64,000 nt of DNA. It comes from Candidatus Tokpelaia sp. JSC189 (GTDB lineage: Bacteria; Pseudomonadota; Alphaproteobacteria; Rhizobiales; Rhizobiaceae). Where the stretch lies: the NCBI GenBank assembly GCA_003331045.1, contig QENA01000001.1:62001-126000 (forward strand), in the 5' to 3' direction. Made by a program: the position numbers and the translations under genes. The notes under the pieces are model-generated. The model made no database searches, was not told the origin of the DNA, and saw only the letters and a program-made list of their open reading frames with translations. Shown piece after piece: positions 57,474-64,000 of this stretch (position 1 is its first letter; each line of letters begins with the position of its first letter).

Positions 57474-58125
57474 ATGAATTGGCTTTTCCGGCAGCGTATC
57501 CCTTCCCGCAAAGGACGTGTTTTAGTTGTCGGACTAGGACCCGGAAAACAAAAATTTAGAACTTTTGCCGCAGAACATGCACTTAAAAATGCTGATGATA
57601 TTCTAGGCTATAATTTTTATATTGACCTTGCCGGACCTTTTGCCAAACACCAGCTTGTTCATAAAAGTAACAACTGTGAAGAAATGGCACGCGCCCATCA
57701 TGCCTTGACTCTTGCATCACAAAGGGCGTCATGTTGTGCTTATTTCGTCGGGAGATCCGGGTATTTATGGCATGGCTGCCACTGTTTTTGAAGCATGGGG
57801 ACAAGCAAACGAAACCTTGTCTGATATTAAAAGACGCCTTAGATCAGCATCAAAAGTGGATATGGTTCTTGCACTTTACAATCCTGTATCTAGGACAAGA
57901 AAGAGATAACTAAATAATGCCATAGAAATTCTACATCAAGAGAAACCAGCAAATACAATTATTGCCTTAGCACATGATGTTAATAGAAAGGATAAAACTC
58001 TGAAAATAACAACTCTTGAACAATTAAAATACAGGACATTACGAGCCATAAGTATTATCCTTGTCGGTTCAAGCAAAACACGAATGTTCAGAAAAAATAA
58101 TAAATCTTTTATCTATACACCATAA
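57474..58125 (+). pseudogene. cobJ: precorrin-3B C17-methyltransferase CobJ pseudogene
   Basis: CobJ of the aerobic cobalamin pathway, clearly recognisable but broken. 57505-57722 reads KGRVLVVGLGPGKQKFRTF and LKNADDILGYNFYIDL (family: VVGLGPGD, A.DLVGYGPYVD). A frameshift at about 57715-57722 leads to KGRHVVLISSGDPGIYGMAA, then an internal deletion, then KVDMVLALYNPVSRTRKR. An in-frame TAA at 57907 interrupts it; the same frame continues NNAIEILHQEKPANTIIALA, ILVGSSKTRMF and FIYTP, ending at TAA 58123. One frameshift, one stop and one deletion indicate fairly recent loss. Confidence 0.88.
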
Positions 58126-58290
58126 AACTATACATAAAAATCTAAGTAAACCTTCTCTAATGCTTGCCACAAAATTTCCGAATCGAAATTCTATATTTGA
58201 AAAAAATTCATTTATAAGATGGATTTTTGTGCACTGACAACTTTGACAGATACGTTAGCACCCGATAGGTTAGCTATGCTTCCGCAAAAA

Positions 58291-58842
58291 TTAAACTGAT
58301 CCTTGATCAGAATAGCTAGATAACTTATTTTTCCACCACAGCTTTTCAGTAGGACACTTAATAATCTGTCCATCTTCAAATTCTTCCGCCAAACTAGCAA
58401 TAGTCTTTCCTTCGAAAATCAGATCAGGGCTGATCTCTGCAAGCGGAATCAGCACAAATGCCCGTCTTCTGACCTCCGGATGTGGCAGAAATAAACGATC
58501 TGGCATTGAAATTTTTAGATCTTCATAAAAAAGCAAATCAATATCAAGCGTCCTTGGTCCCCATTTTTCGGAACGTCTGCGCTCCATTTCATTTTCAATA
58601 TCAAGACCGAACTGCAGCAGAGTCACCGGTTCCATTTCTGTGGACAGCTTGGCACAGGCATTTAGAAACCAAGGTTGGTCCGTTTTCCCCCACGGTGGAG
58701 TTTTATAAACAGAAGATACGGTAATATCAGAGCAGTCCGTACGTCTATCAAAGCATTGCAAGGCATAAGCCATAGAATCCATGACATGCCCAAGATTACC
58801 GCCAAGACCTACCCATGCATGAAAACGGTCTTTCCCATTCAT
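58291..58842 (-). CDS. folK: 2-amino-4-hydroxy-6-hydroxymethyldihydropteridine diphosphokinase
   Basis: HPPK, the pyrophosphorylation step before FolP in folate synthesis. 183 residues: WVGLGGNLGHVMDSMAYALQ, VSSVYKTPPWGKTDQPWFLN, the signature ERRRSEKWGPRTLDIDLLFY (PRTLDIDLL), and LPHPEVRRRAFVLIPLAEI. ATG overlaps the folP stop (ATGA). folB (dihydroneopterin aldolase), normally between the two, is missing. Confidence 0.95.
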   Translation of the reverse strand: MNGKDRFHAWVGLGGNLGHVMDSMAYALQCFDRRTDCSDITVSSVYKTPPWGKTDQPWFLNACAKLSTEMEPVTLLQFGLDIENEMERRRSEKWGPRTLDIDLLFYEDLKISMPDRLFLPHPEVRRRAFVLIPLAEISPDLIFEGKTIASLAEEFEDGQIIKCPTEKLWWKNKLSSYSDQGSV

Positions 58843-59672
58843 TTTCCAACCGCTCGAACTGCATCCGCTATTGCAAGCGCCTCTTTGTTGATTGCAACAT
58901 TATGAACGCGGAATATATCAAAACCCGCCATCCTTAAAATCACAGAAGTGGCGCTTGTTGCAATATCCCGCTCTCCAATTCCTTCCTTTCCAGAAAATGT
59001 AGCCACAAACCGTTTTCTCGATGTTCCTGCCAGCAACGGAAAACCAAACTGCTGCAGTTCTTTCGCCCGGTTCATTAACGCAACATTTTCCTCGGGAGTT
59101 TTGGCAAAACCAAAACCCGGGTCTAGCACGATCTGTCTGCTCTTAATGCCCGCTTTTCCAGAAAGCGTCAGTGATTTCTTAAAAAACTGCTGTTGGTCGC
59201 AAATAACATCAGAATGGGGCTTACGTCCCCGCCCTGTATGCATGATAACAAGTCCAGCACCCGTTTGCGCGGCCACATTAGCAATATCTGACCATTTTTG
59301 CAATCCCCAGATGTCATTAATGATATGCGCTCCTGCCGAAATGGCCAATCGGGCAGTTTCAGCCCTGTATGTATCAACAGAGAGACATATGCTGAGTTGA
59401 CGATGTAAAGCACGAATAACTGGCAGAATACGCGCTTGCTCTGTCGATTCATCAACAGGTTTTGCACCTGGGCGTGTTGATTCTCCGCCAATATCAATAA
59501 TATGCGCACCCTGCATTTCCATGTTGCGAGCTGCCGCAACAGCATCTTCAACAGAACAATAAGCTCCCCCATCAGAAAAGGAATCCGGAGTTATATTTAA
59601 TATGCCCATAATGATGGCTTTTTGCGACACTTCAATTGTCCGATTATGGGCCAATTGCCAAATACGCTTCAT
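58839..59672 (-). CDS. folP: dihydropteroate synthase
   Basis: Joins p-aminobenzoate to the pterin diphosphate. TIM-barrel signatures: IMGILNITPDSFSDGGAY, GAHIIDIGGESTRPGAKPVD, LSVDTYRAETARLAISAGAH, INDIWGLQ, VLDPGFGFAKTPEEN and the late VHNVAINKEALAIADAV. 277 residues, full length. It heads a folP-folK pair transcribed leftward. Confidence 0.96.
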   Translation of the reverse strand: MKRIWQLAHNRTIEVSQKAIIMGILNITPDSFSDGGAYCSVEDAVAAARNMEMQGAHIIDIGGESTRPGAKPVDESTEQARILPVIRALHRQLSICLSVDTYRAETARLAISAGAHIINDIWGLQKWSDIANVAAQTGAGLVIMHTGRGRKPHSDVICDQQQFFKKSLTLSGKAGIKSRQIVLDPGFGFAKTPEENVALMNRAKELQQFGFPLLAGTSRKRFVATFSGKEGIGERDIATSATSVILRMAGFDIFRVHNVAINKEALAIADAVRAVGK

Positions 59673-60541
59673 TCAAAATCCATATTTTACTTTCGATTCA
59701 ATAGTTGTATTATTCACTCGCCAATATCTTGATGGAGCCTTTTACGATAGGGAGCTTATCTTAAAGGTACCGGAAACGAGAGTCTCGGGGATATCTCATG
59801 TCCATTTTGAGCCTGATGTAAAACTCCTAGTTCCCAAGTGAAAAAAAAGAAAATGTCGATATTAAGGCAAAAACCCTCTGCTTCCTAGAAGCAGGGGCGA
59901 AAAAACAATCACTAAAACTTGCCCTTATTTAAAGAATTTCAACTTCTTATTACAATTAGATTGGAAAAAATTTATGTTAATTTAAAACAGAATTAAAGAT
60001 ATATGGTCTGAATAATATATAATTTCTATTCTCAAAATTTTATTATTACTTTCCATCAACAGGGCATTTCCTTTACGGTAACATAGACAATCTAAGGCTA
60101 CCAAACTTTTCATCAATATATATCTGATACATCAACCCGCGAAGATTTATACCCTTCCCTAGGATATTTACTAAGGAGAGCTAATTTTCTATTTAGTTTT
60201 CCTTAGAATTTAAGTATAAAAAGCATCGTCGTATTCTATAGCAATTTATTCAATACCGTTCTGAATGGAAAATTTCCATAATAGAACTTGGGAGTTCAGC
60301 CTCAATTTCATACTGTTGTCTATCTCGCAAAGTTATAAACAATGATTTTTAACATTAAAAAAACTCTAACCAACTGATATTATTGTTTTTTTTCAACGTT
60401 TATCTTTTTATCCTTGAATTATGTATTTTATATGCTCTAAGGACTATTGAGTTTAGGGGAAGAGTTATTCTTTTCTAATTTCTTAAAAAGGATACTGGAA
60501 ATCATTAATCTGACAGTCTGGTTCTGTTTAGGTTAATTTTG
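59673..60541. other. 869-bp gap between folP and the GPR-like gene
   Basis: AT-rich, no gene recognised. The 79-codon plus-strand frame ending at 59841 has no family resemblance. Contains a strong hairpin (59875-59897) followed on the minus strand by a T-run. Promoters for divergently transcribed folP and the GPR-like gene should lie here. Confidence 0.45.
59875..59897 (-). terminator. minus-strand rho-independent terminator-like hairpin
   Basis: CCTCTGCTTC (59875-59884) and GAAGCAGGGG (59888-59897) form a ten-pair stem with one G-U pair and a 3-nt loop. On the minus strand it is followed by G and five T, a classic terminator form. On the plus strand no T-run follows. No minus-strand gene lies upstream of it in the window. 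Confidence 0.6.
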
Positions 60542-63500
60542 ATGACGAGACTGAACATTATGGCACGTAGAACCAAAGCAGAAAAATTCGATATTGAAGT
60601 TGAGACAGCGCTTGAAGAAGCACTAGATTTTGATTTTAATAGAGATTCCTTCAATACAAAGCTGAGAGACGCTGTCAATACAGACAGCCTGCATGCCCAT
60701 GGACAATTTTCTCAAAAACGTCTCTCAGTAAATGACAAGAGAATAGGAACTCTTGATATTGAAAACCTCGAGCAGCAAATTGCTCTAGGAGACACCGCCA
60801 ATTCTATGTTGAATGGAAAGCTTAGCAATGCCAGTGCAAGGCAGGACGCCAGATTGTTACAGAGGGTAACATTCGTACCAAAACATACTGCAAATACTCC
60901 TCCCCAGTCGGAGTTAAATGAAATGATAGAAGCAGATGGCAATGGTTCTTCTGCACAATCGGAAATTTTTGAGAAGCATGAGGATACATGCCAACTTGAT
61001 AGTAGAAAAATAAAGTTCTATTTTTTTAAAAGCTCGTCATACTGGAGCACTATTGCCCTGAGTGCCTTATGGGCTATTGTGGGCATCACTACTGCTTACA
61101 GGTATTCTCTTTCCGAGCCACATGGAATAGGCTCCTTTCTATCAACTGCCCAAGGCATCCTTATCACAGCAGGAACGATTGTACCTATTTTGATGTTTTG
61201 GGGCTTTGCACAGCTTGCGCATCGCTCAAAGGAACTACAACAAGTCGTGGACACCATGATAGGTGCGGCCATGCGTTTGCTAGAACCTGAAGCCACCTCA
61301 AAAGATCGTGTCAATAGTCTGGGTCAGACAATTCGCCGTGAAGTTGCAGCCATGGGTGAAGGTATTGATCGCACCATGTCACGGGCAAGCGAGCTTGAGG
61401 CCCTTCTTCAAAGCGAAATGAATAATCTTGAACAGGCTTACAACGAAAATGAGGCGCGCATCCGTACACTTATCGCCGAACTTGCCAACGAACGTGAGGC
61501 CGTTTCAATCCACGCAGACCACGTCAAGACAAAGATTACCGGTGCCAAGAATCAGTTGACACAGGAATTCAATTCAATTGCTGATCATATCAATGCAACA
61601 GCTGAATCTTTTAGGGTAACTCTATCAGAGACGCTAAATGTTCGTTGGGGTGAGCTTGCTAATGAATTTAATATGGAAAATCAAAATATTTCCCGGCAAT
61701 TCTCCAAGAAATTCATTGAGATAGTAAAGAATTTTGATGATGCACGCGGTCGCTTTTTTGAAGAGCTTGATATCCGCTTTGCACAGATAGACCAGCATAC
61801 AGAAGATTCTAGCAAAGTTATTGCAGAGCAGCTTACCACCAAAATGGATGATTTTGTGAAAATTGTCCATGAACGAACCGAAAATGTTAAACAGCACTTC
61901 AATACGCTGAGCAGCCGTCTAGCGAATAGTGGTAAGAAAATCGTTGAATCTGTTGATGAAAGCGTGGCAGAGATTGAAAGACGCTCTGATGATGTTGAGC
62001 AGCGTTTACGTTCGGCAGCTAATAAAGTACTGAATGATTTTGATGACAACTTCCAAAAGCTGGATGATGCGATTGCTGATCGTGGGAATCACTCACTCAT
62101 AGGATTCAACGAACACATAAGCAGGCTTGAAAAGCGGGCTCACGATCTGCCATTAATATTTAATAATGTTGTAGAACAGTTCAATCAGCTTTCGGGTCAC
62201 CTGAATAAAAATGGCAATGCCATTGCAAAAACAATTTCCAATAGTTTGAAGGAAATTGAAGAGTGTTCCAATAATTTTGATATTCGCCTTGATGCTGCTG
62301 CAAATAAGGTTGGCGATATGTTTAAAATTCAATTCAATGAGCTTGATCATATGTTTATCGATCGCAGCAGTCATTCCCTGAATTTATTCAGAGGCCAAAT
62401 TGTAAAACTGGAACAACAGGCAAAAGATCTGTCTTCTAGCTTTAATTCCGCCACCGGCCTTGCCATTCAGGCTTTTGAGAAACGTTTGGATCAGGTTGAT
62501 GATTCTCTCAACCAGCGTAGCACATCGCTTATCCATACTTTTATTTCAAGGACTGAAGTTCTTGAAAAAAGTACGGATAAGTTAAATTCAGTACTTGAAA
62601 CCCACGTTGATCGTATCAATGAAGCCTTTCAGCTACGGACACGTGATATTGTGCAGACCTTCTCCAGTGGACGGAATGATATTTTGTCCGTTATTGATGA
62701 AACAAAGGTTCGCCTCTCTTGTGAGATGGAAATTATCGGGACAACAATTGGCAAGTTTGTTGATGAAAGAGCGGGTGGCTTTATCCATCATTTTATTGAA
62801 GGACGGGAAAAACTTTCGAATTCACTTGAAACTGAAACCGCGCGCATAGTCGATACTGTTAATGATCAGATAAATACACTTTCCCGACATGTTTCAGATA
62901 TGGAGGCTATCCTGCTAAAACGCATTACAGCCCTTGATGAACATACTCTTGAGCATATCGATAATCTTAACCGGAAAACTGCAACTTTCGAACAAGCTGT
63001 AGTCAAAGGCTTTAATACCACCCAAAAAGCTATTGAAACTCAAGAAAAAAATATTGGTATCCATGCTGATGTTTTGCGTGATTCATTCAGGCAGAGTAGC
63101 AAAACACTCGACAAAGTGTTGGTTGAGCTTGAAGGACGGATCGGACATATCCATGAGGCCATTGCCAATAGCAATGTTTCTTTCAGTGATATTCTGGATA
63201 AATATACCTTAACCTTTAAGGAAACAATAAATTCTAATGATAAAATTCTGAAAGGCATGTTCATCGAACATCTCAAGAGTCTTGAGGGACAGACAAGCCG
63301 ACTTAAGAATGTTTTCAGCGGTAATGAGATATCATTATTCCAATCTATCGATAACCGTATCGGTGCGTTTCAGGATTCATTAGCTGGCAGTCAGTTGCTC
63401 ATTGAAGATGTTCTAGCAAATCATGGATCACTTGTATCCGATCGGGCTTTGGAACTGCAGAAAGATCTGATTCATACATTGTCTGAAGTCAACGATAGAT

Positions 63501-64000
63501 TGGATGAGCAGGGTAAGATTTTGGATAGTCGTGCTTTGAAATTGCGTGATACTGTTGATCAAAACAGCACAGTGCTCGAAAATTCATTCCTTAGGCAGAC
63601 AGCAGTTATTGATGAGCGTACCAAGACAATGCAAAAGGCTATTGAAATTGGTGTTAATAATGTACGCGGTGTCTTGGAGAACAATGCCCTTACTCTTTCA
63701 GAAACACTTCGTGAGCGGATATCGCAGATATCCAGAACAATAAATGATGAAACCCGACTAGCGGAAACAGCACTTTCCACTACTACAGTAAACCTGTTGG
63801 ATTCTTTTGTTAATGCTGTCAGTGATGCGGATCAAAAGCTTATAGAGCGAACACAGTTTCTCAAAAACAATGTCAACGAAACTGAAATTCGGCTTGATCT
63901 GATCCAGAGTCGTGTAGCTGGGGCAGTTGTAAATCTTAATGAAGAAACTCAAAAGGCTGAAGCAATAATTTCTTCTGCCGGTGCTAGACTGACCAATTCT
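60542..64000 (+). CDS. giant apolipoprotein-like coiled-coil membrane protein, growth pole ring (GPR) homologue (partial)
   Basis: An open frame of 1153 codons with no stop that runs off the right edge. An acidic N-terminus of about 160 residues (MTRLNIMARRTKAEKFDIEV) precedes two membrane helices at about 168-187 (WSTIALSALWAIVGITTAY) and 200-225 (STAQGILITAGTIVPILMFW). Everything after about residue 230 is amphipathic helix and coiled coil with irregular repeats, for example FQKLDDAIADRGNHSLIGFN near 504, FNELDHMFIDRSSHSLNLF near 597, and RLDQVDDSLNQRSTSLIHTF near 648. This matches the Rhizobiales GPR protein of Agrobacterium (about 2100 residues, annotated kinesin-like or apolipoprotein-like in Brucella), which forms a ring at the growing pole. 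An ATG at 60560 (MARRTKAEK) is an alternative start. Assignment is from architecture and memory, not a search. Confidence 0.72.
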   Translation, partial: MTRLNIMARRTKAEKFDIEVETALEEALDFDFNRDSFNTKLRDAVNTDSLHAHGQFSQKRLSVNDKRIGTLDIENLEQQIALGDTANSMLNGKLSNASARQDARLLQRVTFVPKHTANTPPQSELNEMIEADGNGSSAQSEIFEKHEDTCQLDSRKIKFYFFKSSSYWSTIALSALWAIVGITTAYRYSLSEPHGIGSFLSTAQGILITAGTIVPILMFWGFAQLAHRSKELQQVVDTMIGAAMRLLEPEATSKDRVNSLGQTIRREVAAMGEGIDRTMSRASELEALLQSEMNNLEQAYNENEARIRTLIAELANEREAVSIHADHVKTKITGAKNQLTQEFNSIADHINATAESFRVTLSETLNVRWGELANEFNMENQNISRQFSKKFIEIVKNFDDARGRFFEELDIRFAQIDQHTEDSSKVIAEQLTTKMDDFVKIVHERTENVKQHFNTLSSRLANSGKKIVESVDESVAEIERRSDDVEQRLRSAANKVLNDFDDNFQKLDDAIADRGNHSLIGFNEHISRLEKRAHDLPLIFNNVVEQFNQLSGHLNKNGNAIAKTISNSLKEIEECSNNFDIRLDAAANKVGDMFKIQFNELDHMFIDRSSHSLNLFRGQIVKLEQQAKDLSSSFNSATGLAIQAFEKRLDQVDDSLNQRSTSLIHTFISRTEVLEKSTDKLNSVLETHVDRINEAFQLRTRDIVQTFSSGRNDILSVIDETKVRLSCEMEIIGTTIGKFVDERAGGFIHHFIEGREKLSNSLETETARIVDTVNDQINTLSRHVSDMEAILLKRITALDEHTLEHIDNLNRKTATFEQAVVKGFNTTQKAIETQEKNIGIHADVLRDSFRQSSKTLDKVLVELEGRIGHIHEAIANSNVSFSDILDKYTLTFKETINSNDKILKGMFIEHLKSLEGQTSRLKNVFSGNEISLFQSIDNRIGAFQDSLAGSQLLIEDVLANHGSLVSDRALELQKDLIHTLSEVNDRLDEQGKILDSRALKLRDTVDQNSTVLENSFLRQTAVIDERTKTMQKAIEIGVNNVRGVLENNALTLSETLRERISQISRTINDETRLAETALSTTTVNLLDSFVNAVSDADQKLIERTQFLKNNVNETEIRLDLIQSRVAGAVVNLNEETQKAEAIISSAGARLTNS

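Noticed and set aside
59602-59841. 79-codon plus-strand ORF overlapping the folP start
   Set aside because: First third is antisense to folP, with no family resemblance.
1-64000. CRISPR array, prophage, toxin-antitoxin or defence island
   Set aside because: No direct-repeat array, phage structural gene, nuclease/helicase cassette or toxin-antitoxin pair was seen on reading both strands.

Overview
The window looks like a chromosome segment of a Hyphomicrobiales (Rhizobiales) alphaproteobacterium that is AT-rich (roughly 40% GC by eye) and losing genes. Gene content and order match the Brucella/Bartonella/Agrobacterium core: purN-purM next to a permease and an hdaA-like gene, a NADH dehydrogenase accessory subunit between two tRNAs, alaC-hom-recJ, lptF-lptG-lptD-surA...ksgA, the suf cluster, tmk-holB-metG-tatD, and at the right edge the N-terminal half of a very large coiled-coil protein that looks like the Rhizobiales growth pole ring protein (GPR). 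I cannot name the species. Long near-empty gaps, recognisable pseudogenes and many missing syntenic genes suggest a host-restricted organism in active reduction.

Layout. 1-4.2 kb: purN (partial), purM, AI-2E-type permease, hdaA-like, tRNA-Pro(TGG), NDUFS4-like protein, tRNA-Arg(TCT). 5.2-10.4 kb: alaC, hom, a tnpB remnant, recJ. 10.7-15.3 kb: parE, lipB, gmk, ksgA. 15.5-21.1 kb: surA, lptD, lptG, lptF on the minus strand. 21.4-24.5 kb: pepA pseudogene, holC, a small membrane protein, ndk and moaE/moaD remnants. 24.5-28.8 kb: pgsA, uvrC, a second tnpB scar, one arm of a 133-135 bp inverted repeat (other arm at 8.4 kb) and a tatC pseudogene. 28.8-34.1 kb: serS, pcm, alaS. 34.2-39.3 kb: fabD, fabG, acpP, fabF, mltG. 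40.2-49.2 kb: tyrS, an alpha/beta hydrolase, a cysteine desulfurase, sufB-C-D-S-T. 49.5-56.9 kb: rlpA, tmk, holB, metG, tatD, an MBL hydrolase, hflX. 57.4-58.1 kb: cobI/cobJ remnants. 58.3-59.7 kb: folK, folP. 60.5 kb to the end: GPR-like protein.

Together the intact genes maintain replication and repair (holB, holC, recJ, parE, uvrC, hdaA), translation (four tRNA synthetases, ksgA), Fe-S assembly (suf), fatty acid, lipoate and phospholipid synthesis, LPS export (lptDFG) and envelope growth (mltG, rlpA, GPR). The broken ones point to loss of cobalamin synthesis, molybdopterin synthesis, Tat export and leucyl aminopeptidase. I found no CRISPR array, prophage, toxin-antitoxin or defence island. 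The items most worth following up are the GPR-like giant protein, the inverted repeat pair with its tnpB scars, and the tatC, mo and cob erosion.
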